Notes: a model not told the origin generated them from the letters alone. Shown: positions 1 through 8,169, counted from the stretch's first letter. The stretch is 25,679 nt of DNA from Kiritimatiellia bacterium (GCA_024405335.1 JAKSOX010000004.1:1-25679); one strand, 5' to 3'. Numbers and translations are program-made.

Positions 1-205
1 AACAGCCCGCCAGCTTCAGCGTCAAATCGCCGCCCTGCCAGTCGAATTCGCCGCGGAAACCGACGTGGCAGTTCATCTCCGTCTCGCGGCCTTCCGGCCA
101 CACTGGACGCGCCTTGGAAAACCCGGGTGCCGTCGCCGCCGCGGCGACCCCGCCGACGACGGCCAACGCCGCCGCCGCCACCCACCGAACTGCGTGTTTT
201 TGCAT
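1..205 (-). CDS. Secreted glycosidase, GH78 (alpha-L-rhamnosidase)-like, N-terminal fragment
   Basis: Only the first 68 codons lie in the window; the gene continues past the left edge. It starts at an ATG at 205 with a GGGAG ribosome-binding site about 8 nt upstream. Residues 1-25 form a Sec-type signal peptide: a basic start (MQKHAVRW) and then an alanine/valine-rich core. The mature part contains ARPVWPEGRETEMN and then VGFRGEFDW, which I recognise as the opening of alpha-L-rhamnosidase-like (GH78 type) proteins, where it begins a beta-sandwich ahead of the catalytic barrel. No catalytic residue is visible, so the family call rests on this N-terminal signature and on memory. It lies 11 nt after the stop of the DUF4091 gene and is probably co-transcribed with it. 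It could instead be another secreted glycosidase sharing the same N-terminal module. Confidence 0.55.
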   Translation of the reverse strand, partial: MQKHAVRWVAAAALAVVGGVAAAATAPGFSKARPVWPEGRETEMNCHVGFRGEFDWQGGDLTLKLAGC

Positions 206-216
206 GTGTTCTCCCG

Positions 217-1842
217 TCAGTCGAGCGCGGAAAGGATTTCGCGGCGCGTGGCTCGGTAGAGCTTCACGTCCAGCTCGTAGTCGTTGAACGAGCGCACGAT
301 CCGACGCGACAGTTCGCCGAATTTCGCGGCGTCGCGACGGCGGAGCTGTTCGAGCAGTTCATAGTCCTCCACGCCCTGGCGCGTCGCCTCGAAACGCGCG
401 CCGGACCACGGGCCGACGGCCCCCGGGTACACGACGTGCGTGTCGCCGGGCGGCAACGCGCTGCCGCCGTTCGTGCCCCAGTTGTCCACGGTGGTGTTGT
501 TGAACGGATCGTGGTTTTTCTGGTACATGTTGTAGCCCCAGTGCAGAAAGCCGTCCAGACCGAATTCGGAACAGCACCAGAACACGTACAGCGGTTTCAG
601 CAAGTGGCAGTCGAGCGTGCGGTTGAGCCAACGGCCGCCGGGCACGCAGCAGGTGTAGCACCACACGGAGTCGTGGCAGTTCGTGCGCTGGAAATCGAAC
701 GCCGCGCGGTCCTTCTGCCACATGTCCACCTTCGGGCACAGCATGTCCAGCGCGCCCGCGACGGCGCAGTTTTCGACGGCGTCCATCATCTTCACGCCGG
801 GCATGTAGCGCCGCGCGATCGCGCACGTCTGACGGTACTCGGCGGCGTTCACCACGTCCGGCTCGTCGGCCACGTGCTGGATCCAGCGGTCCTTCCAGCC
901 GTGCTTTTCGACGGCCGCCACGAGCGGAACCGCGATCCGCGCGACGTCGGCCGCGCCTGCGGGCGTGGTGCTCACGTTCTTGGAAAAAAGCGGCAGAAAA
1001 TTCTTCGCGCCCCAGCCGCCGTTGAAACGGCAGAGATGACCGCCTTCGATCCACCAGATGCCGGCGGCCGTGTAGACGTCCACGATGCGCGCGAGCCGCG
1101 CTTCGTTCAGGACGGGCGTGCCGTCCTTCACGTCGAACACGTTCGACAGCGGAATCCAAGCGCAGTTCTGGCGTCCTTCCGCGGCGAGCTTGGCGTAGCG
1201 GCCGATCATTTCGAAATGCGCGTCGCTCCAGAGTTCGAGCCCGTGGCGCGTGGCCATGTCCGTCAGGTTGAACCAGTTCGTGTACTTGAAGCTGCCGCGG
1301 CCGACGTCCGGCACGCGCGCGCCGTGCACGTTCACCTTGAACGCCCGCCGGACGGACTGCGCTCCCTGAGCGAAGACGAAGTTCACGGCGAACGCGCCGC
1401 GCTTCGCGGGAAACTTCTTGAGCTTGAACCGCACTGCCGCCGTGGCGCCCGTGGGCGTGAACGCGCCGCCCGCGATCGGCGCCAGCGCCTCGTACGCCCG
1501 ATACGGCGCCTTGCGCACGGACCACGTGTTCGTCTCGGCGGGCTTCGCCGTGAACCCGTGGAGACCGGTGTTGCGGTCCACGAACACTTCCACGAAACGA
1601 AACCATTCGGCGTCGGGCGCGTCGGCGGAAACCGACACGGGCTTGCCGGGCTCGAGCCCGTTGAAGAGCACGTTCACGTCCGCCACGCCGCCGAGCGGCA
1701 CGTCGGTCTCCGCGAACGGGGCCGCCTCCGCGACCTCGGAATCGGGATAGATCCATTCCAGCGGATCGGTGAGCGCGCAGGTGAATTCGGCATGCGCGAA
1801 CGCGCACGCGGACAGACAAACAAGCAGGACTTTTGTTTTCAT
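217..1842 (-). CDS. Secreted DUF4091-family glycosidase-like protein
   Basis: The protein has 541 residues from the ATG at 1842. This start is preferred over the in-frame ATGs at 1851 and 1878 because a good signal peptide begins here (MKTKVLLVCLSACAFAHA, cut after about residue 18) and because the promoter -10 ends 7 nt upstream. The remainder looks like an N-terminal beta domain (residues about 20-180) followed by a TIM-barrel-like part. The C-terminal stretch with RFEATRQGVEDYELLEQL is the hallmark of DUF4091, a domain found in many secreted Bacteroidota and Verrucomicrobiota proteins thought to act on glycans; substrate and catalytic residues are not established. There is no Shine-Dalgarno sequence, so the message is probably leaderless. 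It is the first gene of a unit continuing into the GH78-like gene 11 nt downstream. Confidence 0.8.
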   Translation of the reverse strand: MKTKVLLVCLSACAFAHAEFTCALTDPLEWIYPDSEVAEAAPFAETDVPLGGVADVNVLFNGLEPGKPVSVSADAPDAEWFRFVEVFVDRNTGLHGFTAKPAETNTWSVRKAPYRAYEALAPIAGGAFTPTGATAAVRFKLKKFPAKRGAFAVNFVFAQGAQSVRRAFKVNVHGARVPDVGRGSFKYTNWFNLTDMATRHGLELWSDAHFEMIGRYAKLAAEGRQNCAWIPLSNVFDVKDGTPVLNEARLARIVDVYTAAGIWWIEGGHLCRFNGGWGAKNFLPLFSKNVSTTPAGAADVARIAVPLVAAVEKHGWKDRWIQHVADEPDVVNAAEYRQTCAIARRYMPGVKMMDAVENCAVAGALDMLCPKVDMWQKDRAAFDFQRTNCHDSVWCYTCCVPGGRWLNRTLDCHLLKPLYVFWCCSEFGLDGFLHWGYNMYQKNHDPFNNTTVDNWGTNGGSALPPGDTHVVYPGAVGPWSGARFEATRQGVEDYELLEQLRRRDAAKFGELSRRIVRSFNDYELDVKLYRATRREILSALD

Positions 1843-1849
1843 GGCGCAC

Positions 1850-1858
1850 ATTTTACCA
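1850..1858 (-). promoter_or_regulatory. Promoter of the DUF4091 gene, extended -10, probable leaderless start
   Basis: On the minus strand TGG (1858-1856) precedes TAAAAT (1855-1850). Seven bases separate the hexamer from the ATG at 1842, so transcription should begin at or next to the start codon. The best -35 at a 17-nt spacing is poor (GTGCGA, 1878-1873), as often tolerated with an extended -10. Confidence 0.6.
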
Positions 1859-1901
1859 CAACCGAGTCCTTTTCGCACGCCAAAGACAATATCGAAGACA
1901 A

Positions 1902-1932
1902 CGCGCCGACGGCAGAAAAGCCGATCGGCGCG
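1902..1932 (-). terminator. Hairpin after the Gfo/Idh gene, probable terminator
   Basis: CGCGCCGA plus CGGC (1902-1913) pairs with GCCG plus TCGGCGCG (1920-1932), leaving one bulged A and the loop AGAAAA: a 12-bp GC-rich stem starting about 28 nt beyond the Gfo/Idh stop. On the minus strand the following bases (TTGTCTTCG) are only weakly T-rich, so intrinsic termination is plausible but not certain. Confidence 0.5.
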
Positions 1933-1959
1933 CTGACGTTTTACCAGATTTCGGATGGA

Positions 1960-3222
1960 TCAAAGCGAGACTTCGGGTATCTTCAGCGTCTCTCCGCCCT
2001 TCATCGCCGAAAGGTGGGCGTACACGCCGCCAAGCGTCATGTTGAGCGCGGTGACGACGTCGACGCAAACCTTGTGGTCCTTCAGCAAAATGCCGCGGAC
2101 GAAATCGTCCGTGAGATACCCGTGGCTGCCGCCGTGTCCGCCAAGGTCCATGCCGGGAGCGAGACGGGGCTTGAGGTAGGAAGAATCTTTCTTCACCTCG
2201 TCCTCGAACCAACCGCGGTAGCCGCCTTTCTCGGGCACGTAGCAGCCCTTTTGGCCCCAGATGCGGCCGATTTCGGCGCCGTAGCCGGGATTGTCCCACG
2301 CCACGAGCATGCGGGCGGCGGAACCGTCCTCGCACTTGAACATCGCGTATTCGCTGCCATAGGGGTTGCCGTATTCGTTCTTCGCCTCGGGACGGTACGG
2401 GAACTTGAGCGACGCGACGCCAGTGCAGGTCACCTCGGTGAAGCGCTTGTGCGTCACGCAGGTGTAGAAGCCGTTGGAGTGCGTGGGGTAGTACTGCGGC
2501 GGCAGACCCCAACGCCACGCCTTGTAGCTGAAATGGTCGTGCGGAAGGTTCTTGGCGGCGTCCGGATTGTTCCCGCCCGGATGGAAGTATTCGCCTTCCG
2601 TGTAGGTGACGGCGCCGAGCTTGCCCCTTTCGTAGAGCTTGCGCATCGCGTAGCACTCGGGACGGAACGCCGTCGTTTCGTTCATCATGTAGAGCTTGCC
2701 GGACCGCTTCACCGCGTCGACGAGTTTCGGCACGAACTCGAGCTGGTCCTTGCCGAGGAACGCCGGCACGGCGGTCGTGACGTGGAGACCGTGCTCCAAC
2801 GCCATGATCGCGAGCTGGACGTGGCTGCGCGCGTCCGTGGCCACGTAGACGGCGTCGAGTTTGTCCTCGGCGGCGTGCTTGATCATCTCCTCGCAGCTCT
2901 CGTAGGCCTTCTGCGCCTTCACGCGTTCCTGGAGCGCTTTGCGGCGGACGGGATCCAGGTCCGTGCAGGCGACGACCTCGACGTTGGGGCACGTCTGGTA
3001 GCCGAACTGGGATCCGAACGCGCAGAAGCCCTCGCCCGCGATGCCCACGCGCACCTTCTTGTCGGAAAACGGTTCCCACTTCTTGGCTTCGAGCTTGCCG
3101 GCGTCGCGCTCGTCGAAGCCCTGGATCGTCTCCTTCTTTTCGGCGCCGTGCGCCGACAAACCGGCCGCCGCGAAAAACGCCGCGCCCGCGCCCATGAAAC
3201 CTCTTCTGCTTATGTCGATCAT
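1960..3222 (-). CDS. Tat-exported Gfo/Idh/MocA-family oxidoreductase
   Basis: The protein has 420 residues. The start at 3222 is chosen because AAGGAAAAG lies just upstream and a twin-arginine signal begins there (SRRGFMGAG at residues 5-13, then an Ala/Phe-rich core to about 27). This implies that it folds, probably with NAD(P), before export. Residues 57-100 form the Rossmann start (GIAGEG, G60/G63/G65, then CTDLD at 86-90). The usual EKP motif is replaced by TTAVPAF (149-155), so the Lys expected in dehydrogenase members is missing; this resembles the EVPA variant seen in exported relatives, including GH109 glycosidases. WRWGLPPQYYPTHS (236-249) is typical of the exported subgroup. The substrate is unknown, and it may be a GH109-like glycosidase rather than a dehydrogenase. 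It appears monocistronic, with its own promoter and a hairpin after the stop. Confidence 0.85.
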   Translation of the reverse strand: MIDISRRGFMGAGAAFFAAAGLSAHGAEKKETIQGFDERDAGKLEAKKWEPFSDKKVRVGIAGEGFCAFGSQFGYQTCPNVEVVACTDLDPVRRKALQERVKAQKAYESCEEMIKHAAEDKLDAVYVATDARSHVQLAIMALEHGLHVTTAVPAFLGKDQLEFVPKLVDAVKRSGKLYMMNETTAFRPECYAMRKLYERGKLGAVTYTEGEYFHPGGNNPDAAKNLPHDHFSYKAWRWGLPPQYYPTHSNGFYTCVTHKRFTEVTCTGVASLKFPYRPEAKNEYGNPYGSEYAMFKCEDGSAARMLVAWDNPGYGAEIGRIWGQKGCYVPEKGGYRGWFEDEVKKDSSYLKPRLAPGMDLGGHGGSHGYLTDDFVRGILLKDHKVCVDVVTALNMTLGGVYAHLSAMKGGETLKIPEVSL

Positions 3223-3265
3223 TTTCTTTTCCTTGGTTGTTGAACGAACTGCCCACTTGGATGCA

Positions 3266-3294
3266 AGTATACACAAGCGGAACGCGCACGTCAA
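3266..3294 (-). promoter_or_regulatory. Sigma70-type promoter of the Gfo/Idh gene
   Basis: TTGACG (3294-3289), a 17-nt spacer and TATACT (3271-3266) form a near-consensus promoter. The expected start near 3259 gives a leader of about 37 nt that carries the AAGGAAAAG ribosome-binding site. It lies in the 100-nt gap after the GH106 gene. Confidence 0.7.
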
Positions 3295-3302
3295 ACGGAA
3301 CG

Positions 3303-3317
3303 CGATTGTTCCAATCG
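3303..3317 (-). other. Perfect small hairpin after the GH106 gene
   Basis: CGATTG (3303-3308) and CAATCG (3312-3317) are perfect inverted repeats around a 3-nt loop, 5 nt beyond the GH106 stop and upstream of the Gfo/Idh promoter. There is no T-tract, so it may only protect the 3' end or weakly attenuate read-through. Confidence 0.35.
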
Positions 3318-3322
3318 GGCGT

Positions 3323-6300
3323 TCACCGCCCGACGACTTCCAGTTTCACCGGTCCGAGCAGACCGGAGGGAAGCAGATCGTCCGTCGCCCGCCAATGGTC
3401 CCACGTCGTGAACGTGAAGCGTCCCGTCGGCGACGGCTTGCCTTCCCGCACCCACGCCGGGATTTCCCGGATCGCGTTCCGCCGCCAGACGTCGGAGAAC
3501 GTCTCGTGGTCCATGGGCTTTTTCGCGTCGCCCACGAGACGGTTCGGCCACAGGTTCGCCACCCGCACGGACAGCGTGAAACGGTCCTTGGACGCAGCCA
3601 GCGCGTCCGTGACGTCCAGGCGGAACGGCGGCCGCCACAGGGGCTCGAAGGTTTTGCCGTTCACGGTCACTTCCGCGAGATTCTTCACGTCGCCCAGATC
3701 GAGCCACACGCGCTTGCCCGCGACGTCGCCCAGCGCCGCGCGGAGATCCGCGCCGACGTGCACGTACTGCGCAATGCCGGAAAAATAGCGCGCCTCGCCC
3801 GGCAGCGTCGTCCAGGACGCCAACGTCTTCAACGGCATGGATTCCGGGCATCCCCATCCCTGCGGGAACTTGAGCGTCCACGGCCCTTCCACCGGCACCG
3901 TCCGCTTCGGAGCGGACTTTTTGGCGGGCTTGATTTCCTTCGGCAGCGCGTTCTTCGCGGGCTTGCCGAACACCACGAACGCGGAGCCGCACGGCTTGAA
4001 GTCGAGTTCGACTTCCGCGCGTCCGTCCTTCGCGCGCCAACGCGCGGCGGGCGCGATCTCGCCCGTTTCGGCGTCCCAGATTTCGGGTGCGCGGCCGTTT
4101 TGGCGGAACGAGCAGCCGATCGTCGCCGCGTCGTCGCCGCCGTAGGCGACGAAATACAGTTCCCGTCCGTCCGGCAGCGAACGGTGTATCCAGTTCACGG
4201 GCTTTTCCGCGCCGTACACGACCACGTCCGGCATGATGCCGTCGTCGCAACGGCCGCCGTGCACGAACGTGGCGCCTGCTTTGCGCAAGCGGCCGAGTTC
4301 TTTCAGCGATTCCGGCAGAATGCGCGCTTTTTCCGGCACCACGAGCCGCGCGTAGCTGGCCCCGCCGGGCGAAACGAGCCGGCCATTTGCGACCATGAGC
4401 GCCTTGAGGCCGTCCGCGCCGATCGCGTCCCAGGCGAGCTTCTTCGAGGGATTGGCGGGAATGCCGGAGTTCGGCGCGTCGTCGCCCACGTAATAGAGCA
4501 GATCCGCCACCGGAATGCCCTGTTCGAGCATGAACTGGCAGCGCGCCTGGTATTTGAGCCACGGCCCAACCATCGGCCACCACGTTTCGGTGCGCTCGAA
4601 GTGCGTGCCCCACTGGCCCATCGTCATGCCGGGGAGCCGCGCGGGCTCGGTCCACGGCTGGTGCGCCCAGCGGTGGTAGACCATGCGCGTGACGCCGCAG
4701 GCGTACGCCCAGTCGCCGATCGCCTTGAGTCCGAACGGATCCTTGAGCCATTTGCCGCCGTGGTCCGGATGCGCGGTGAACGCTTCGGCGTCCACGTGTT
4801 TCCTGCCCCAGAAATGCGCGGCGCCGGCGACGGCGCGCTCGCCGGTTCCGGACAGGCCTTCCGGCAGCGCGTCGCCCTTCTTCACCCAGAATTCCGTCAT
4901 CGGGACGTCGACGTTCATGGCGTAGCTCGTGTTGTCCGCCGGCGAATTGCCGTAGGGCTCGATGGCGAGTTCGATGCCGGCGTCTTTGCATTTTTTGCGG
5001 AGACCGCCCGCGTAGTTCTCGGCGAAGAGTTCGGCGATCAGGCGGCGGAAATCGCGGAAGGCGTCGGAACTCGGGCCTACGCCCTCGACGATGCGCCCGG
5101 AGAAGCACGCGAGATACGGCACGAAGGAGTAGCCCCAGCGCGCCAGAAACTTCTTTTCAAGACCCGGCGTCCAATTCTGGCAACCAACTTCGTAGCTGTC
5201 CACGAGCGTGGCCTTCACCGCCGGCAGTTTGGCGAACTTGCCCACGTACGCGTCGAAGTGGCGGCCGACGGCCGCGGCGTCCAATTTGTCCACCTCGGGT
5301 CCGACGCCGAACTTGGAGGCGGGGCCGCACTTCGCGCCGTTGTAGGCGCAGCCGACGCGCATCAGGCACCAGGCGCCGCCCTTGGGCGCGGTCCACGCCA
5401 CCCTGCCCGTGGCGGGATCGAGTTTGTCGGTGACGTCCACGACGCTCTTGAGCGGCACGACGCGGTCGCGCCCGATCCCGCCTTTCGTTTCGGGCACGTC
5501 GCCGCGCAGACGGTAGGTGGCCGTGTTCATGCCCGCGAGCGCGGTGCGCTTGTCCAGCGCGAAATGCTTCACTTCGAAGTTGATCGGCGTGGGGGCGTCG
5601 TGCGGGAATGCGAGCTTCACGCGGAAGAAGCGGCCGGACGCGGGTTTCGAGAACGCCACCAGCTTCTTCTCGCCGTTGCCGACGTGGCAGTCGCAATGGC
5701 CCTCGCGGCAGACCATGTCGTCGATTTCTTCCGCCAAGGCGAAATCCTTGCCGTCGTCGCTCGTCCACACCGTCGCCTTGAGCGCCTGGTCCCAGCGCCA
5801 CACGTCGTAGGTGATGGACAACGTGAAGCCGTACGCCACGTACGGTTTCGACGCGGACACGAGAAACTCGTTCGTGCCGATCGCCGTGGACAAAAGCGTC
5901 GCGTCGGCGCCGCCCTCGTTTTCGGACGGCGGCAAGGGAAACGCCAAAGTCGCGACGTCGGCGTAAAACCCCGACTCCTTGCCTTTCGGCGGCAGAACGC
6001 CGGCGAACGTTTCGCCGCCCTTCACGACGGCTTCCGAGAACGTCACGGACTTCATCGCGTCTTCGGGCTTCACCCACGGTCCGCCGGAGGACGAATAGCC
6101 CGACGAGTTGACGAGCGTGATTTCCAGTCCGAGCCGTTCCGCTTCCTTCGCCGCCCACGTCACGTGTTCGTCCCACGCGGGCGTGTTGAACGCCACGGGG
6201 CCGGCCGGGATGTCGCAGCCGACGTCGAAGAGGTGCGCGCCGCCGATTCCCGCTTTCGCCATCGCCTCCAGGTCGGCCGTGATGCCCGCCTTGGAGACGT

Positions 6301-6430
6301 TGCCGTTCATCCAATGCCACCACACGCGGGGCTTGTTTTCGTTCGGCGGATTCGCGAATCCGTCTTCCAGCGCGCCCGCGAACGCGCAGGCGGACGACGC
6401 AAGCGCGAAAAGCAACGTGGTTTTCTTCAT
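3323..6430 (-). CDS. Secreted GH106-family alpha-L-rhamnosidase
   Basis: The protein has 1035 residues, a usual length for GH106. GGAAAGGAG lies about 8 nt before the ATG at 6430, and residues 1-19 are a Sec signal peptide; the same frame stays open far upstream but only as a shadow. The opening KPRVWWHWMNGN (33-44) followed by GITADLEAMAKAGIGG (49-64) is diagnostic of GH106, enzymes that remove alpha-L-rhamnose from pectic rhamnogalacturonans. Conserved acids sit in AIEPYG (E491), MTEFW (E513) and DAEAF (E549); I expect the catalytic pair among these but cannot assign it. The C-terminal region with VEGPWTLKFP and WRPPFRLDVTDAL is a galactose-binding-like jelly roll typical of the family. It is the last gene of the NifU unit, 44 nt after the coiled-coil gene. 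Confidence 0.88.
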   Translation of the reverse strand: MKKTTLLFALASSACAFAGALEDGFANPPNENKPRVWWHWMNGNVSKAGITADLEAMAKAGIGGAHLFDVGCDIPAGPVAFNTPAWDEHVTWAAKEAERLGLEITLVNSSGYSSSGGPWVKPEDAMKSVTFSEAVVKGGETFAGVLPPKGKESGFYADVATLAFPLPPSENEGGADATLLSTAIGTNEFLVSASKPYVAYGFTLSITYDVWRWDQALKATVWTSDDGKDFALAEEIDDMVCREGHCDCHVGNGEKKLVAFSKPASGRFFRVKLAFPHDAPTPINFEVKHFALDKRTALAGMNTATYRLRGDVPETKGGIGRDRVVPLKSVVDVTDKLDPATGRVAWTAPKGGAWCLMRVGCAYNGAKCGPASKFGVGPEVDKLDAAAVGRHFDAYVGKFAKLPAVKATLVDSYEVGCQNWTPGLEKKFLARWGYSFVPYLACFSGRIVEGVGPSSDAFRDFRRLIAELFAENYAGGLRKKCKDAGIELAIEPYGNSPADNTSYAMNVDVPMTEFWVKKGDALPEGLSGTGERAVAGAAHFWGRKHVDAEAFTAHPDHGGKWLKDPFGLKAIGDWAYACGVTRMVYHRWAHQPWTEPARLPGMTMGQWGTHFERTETWWPMVGPWLKYQARCQFMLEQGIPVADLLYYVGDDAPNSGIPANPSKKLAWDAIGADGLKALMVANGRLVSPGGASYARLVVPEKARILPESLKELGRLRKAGATFVHGGRCDDGIMPDVVVYGAEKPVNWIHRSLPDGRELYFVAYGGDDAATIGCSFRQNGRAPEIWDAETGEIAPAARWRAKDGRAEVELDFKPCGSAFVVFGKPAKNALPKEIKPAKKSAPKRTVPVEGPWTLKFPQGWGCPESMPLKTLASWTTLPGEARYFSGIAQYVHVGADLRAALGDVAGKRVWLDLGDVKNLAEVTVNGKTFEPLWRPPFRLDVTDALAASKDRFTLSVRVANLWPNRLVGDAKKPMDHETFSDVWRRNAIREIPAWVREGKPSPTGRFTFTTWDHWRATDDLLPSGLLGPVKLEVVGR

Positions 6431-6474
6431 TCTCGGTCTCCTTTCCGACGTGCGTTCCGGCGGCGCGCGGCAAC

Positions 6475-7281
6475 CTACCGCTCCCGCGGCGGACGGTCGC
6501 CGTGCCGGCCGGGGCCGTGGCCGCCGGGGCCGCGGTCTTCCATGCCCGTCACCTCGTAAATCGTCTTCACGGTGTCGACGAACGCGGCCGCGTCCTCGCC
6601 GGCGAGTCCCAGGTTCTTCGCCGTGGCGGTCAGCAGCGCGTTGCGCTCCTGTCGCTCCAGGCGGCGGATGTCTTCGTGGAGTTCGCGCATGGCGTCGAAC
6701 GCCGCCCGGCGGTCCTCGTCCGTGACGGATTCGTCTTCCATCGCGGCGCGCATCCGCGCGGACAGTTCCTCGCGCCGCACGAGCAGTTCCTGCAACTGGT
6801 CGTGCGTTTCCCTTTCCCGCTGCGTGAAGCCGTCCGTGGACACCTGCGCCAGCGTGTCGAGCCGCGACTGCGCGCGATGGAGCCGCCGCGCCTCGAACCG
6901 CGCCATGTTGTTGGTGATTTCCGCGTAGCGCGCCGGGTCGTTTTTGCGGATTTCCGCCAGCGAACCGAAGGGACCCGGCATGGGGCGAGCGCGCTCGGCG
7001 GTCGGCGGCGTTTCGGCTTCCGGCAGGGGTTCTTCCGCCGGCTTCTCCGTCTCGGTCGCGGTTTCCTTCTCGCGCTCCAGCGCGGCGACTTTCTTCTTCA
7101 GCGCCGCGATCTGCGCTTTGAGCGCGTTCGTGGGATCGACGGGCGCGGCCTGCCGAGGACGGCACGCGTCGTCCGGCTCGGCGGACGCCTGGGGCTCGAC
7201 GGCTGGACGCGAAAAGCGCCCCAGGACGAACGCCGCCGCGACGGCGGCGACGAAAGCGGCGGCAACGGCGAACTTTTTCAT
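6475..7281 (-). CDS. Envelope-anchored coiled-coil protein of unknown function
   Basis: The protein has 268 residues. A basic start and hydrophobic residues 4-21 form a signal peptide or N-terminal membrane anchor. A charged, Pro/Glu-rich linker follows, with a predicted coiled coil at about 53-78 (ALKAQIAALKKKVAALER). A helical, Arg/Glu-rich domain spans about 105-245, and the tail is Gly/His/Arg-rich (GPGGHGPGRHGDRPPRER). The long helices and His-rich tail recall Spy/CpxP-like or heavy-metal-sensing periplasmic proteins, but no signature motif supports that. The start is supported by GGAG 7 nt upstream. It lies 16 nt after the ThyX-like gene. I do not recognise the family. Confidence 0.7.
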   Translation of the reverse strand: MKKFAVAAAFVAAVAAAFVLGRFSRPAVEPQASAEPDDACRPRQAAPVDPTNALKAQIAALKKKVAALEREKETATETEKPAEEPLPEAETPPTAERARPMPGPFGSLAEIRKNDPARYAEITNNMARFEARRLHRAQSRLDTLAQVSTDGFTQRERETHDQLQELLVRREELSARMRAAMEDESVTDEDRRAAFDAMRELHEDIRRLERQERNALLTATAKNLGLAGEDAAAFVDTVKTIYEVTGMEDRGPGGHGPGRHGDRPPRER

Positions 7282-7297
7282 GGCGTCTCCGGGAAGA

Positions 7298-7858
7298 TCA
7301 GTCCACGCTGCGGTAGCGCTCGACCAGCGCCTTGAACGCCTTTGTTTCGGCGAACCCGCAGCTCTTGAATTCGGGGCAGAAACCGCGGTAAACGCACTCC
7401 GGCACGCACTTCTCGGCGAGCTCTGGTTCCTTTTTGGCGATTTCGTCCACCACCATCTTCCAGGCGGCGCGCGTCTCGGGACTGGCCTGCCCGCACAACC
7501 GCCGCCGGCTCATGAACAGAATCGCCTGCGCGTTCGCGAAACACTCGTGTTCCACCGGCGTGTCCTGACGCGCACCCGTGCGGTCCGTGCCCGTGCGGTC
7601 CGTGCGCTGGGTGGAAACGAAATGCTCGATGCCGAATTTGTGGCGCACGAAGTGGACGCTCACCCAATACGGGAGATTGCTCCACTTCCAGCCGAAGGTC
7701 AACTTTCGTATTGGCGAATGCTCGGCGAGGAGAATGCGCTTTTTCCACTTCGAAGAAGGATCCTTCTGTCCCTCCTCCATGCGGATCGTGGTGCGGGCGG
7801 CGTCCGCCACCTCGCGCCAGGTGCCCTTCACCTTCAACCACTTGATTTTGACGTCCAC
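7298..7858 (-). CDS. ThyX-like (FAD-dependent thymidylate synthase superfamily) protein with a Cys cluster
   Basis: The protein has 186 residues from a GTG at 7858, one base after the stop of the preceding lipoprotein gene and preceded by GGGGAAG. The only longer option is a TTG at 7900 that overlaps that gene by about 40 nt. EHSPIRKLTFGW (46-57) and the region around VRHK (71-74) resemble ThyX, which makes dTMP from dUMP with FAD, folate and NAD(P)H. The ThyX signature RHRxxSxxxxSxR appears here as RHKFGIEHFVSTQR: the second Arg is Lys and the first Ser is Ile. RRRLCGQASPETR (118-130) resembles the ThyX C-terminal helix. A cysteine cluster follows (C151, C155, C161, C167), suggesting a metal site. 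This matches a variant group I recall from phage and gut bacteria; dTMP synthesis is not assured. Confidence 0.7.
   Translation of the reverse strand: MDVKIKWLKVKGTWREVADAARTTIRMEEGQKDPSSKWKKRILLAEHSPIRKLTFGWKWSNLPYWVSVHFVRHKFGIEHFVSTQRTDRTGTDRTGARQDTPVEHECFANAQAILFMSRRRLCGQASPETRAAWKMVVDEIAKKEPELAEKCVPECVYRGFCPEFKSCGFAETKAFKALVERYRSVD
7575..7604. repeat. In-frame 15-bp perfect tandem duplication inside the ThyX-like gene
   Basis: The 15-mer CCCGTGCGGTCCGTG occurs twice back to back (7575-7589 and 7590-7604). It encodes a doubled TDRTG pentapeptide (residues 86-95) just after the degenerate ThyX motif. Being a multiple of three, it keeps the frame. Confidence 0.9.
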
Positions 7859-7859
7859 T

Positions 7860-8159
7860 TCACTTCCCCACGGATGCGGGCGTGACGCCGTTGGCGGCAA
7901 GCCCCGTTTCGGCGATGGCCATTTCGATGTTCTTCTTGGCGATCTGCATGGAGTCGAACTGCAGGAAAAGCGTCTTCGCCTGGTGGTCGAACCTGTACGA
8001 CGTCTTCACCACGCCGCCGTAGGGCGCGAGCGCGGCCTTGATCTGCTGTTCGTGCTGCGGCGTCATGTCGGGAATCGAAATCGTGAAATCGCGCACGTCG
8101 GCGCGGCGGCAGCCGGCGAAAACCGCCGAAAGCGCGAGAAGGATGGCGAGCTTCTTCAT
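7860..8159 (-). CDS. Small lipoprotein with an HMA-like fold lacking the CxxC motif
   Basis: The protein has 99 residues. MKKLAILLALSAVFAGC is a type II signal peptide with the lipid-accepting Cys at 17, so the protein should be membrane-anchored. Residues about 23-95 follow the heavy-metal-associated (HMA) beta-alpha-beta pattern: an FTISIPDM strand and loop, helix QQIKAAL, a strand with Tyr/Phe, TLFLQFDS, then helix NIEMAIAETGL. The metal-binding loop that usually holds MxCxxC reads MTPQH, so a classical Cu(I)/Zn site is absent; Met and His might bind metal, but this is speculative. GAAAGGAACC precedes the ATG. It lies 10 nt after DUF1846 and one base before the GTG of the ThyX-like gene. 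Confidence 0.75.
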   Translation of the reverse strand: MKKLAILLALSAVFAGCRRADVRDFTISIPDMTPQHEQQIKAALAPYGGVVKTSYRFDHQAKTLFLQFDSMQIAKKNIEMAIAETGLAANGVTPASVGK

Positions 8160-8169
8160 GGGGTTCCTT

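Noticed and set aside
127..3243. Very long plus-strand open frame of over 1000 codons
   Set aside because: It is antisense to the DUF4091 and Gfo/Idh genes, which have signal peptides and family motifs; the plus-strand product is Arg/His/Ala-rich with no domain, as expected from GC-rich codon use.
3041..6559. Plus-strand open frame of 1172 codons
   Set aside because: It is antisense to the well-supported GH106 gene, and its composition is low-complexity Arg/His/Ala without motifs.
6431..7165. Upstream in-frame extension of the GH106 gene
   Set aside because: It overlaps the coiled-coil gene in another frame; the internal ATG at 6430 has an excellent ribosome-binding site followed by a signal peptide.
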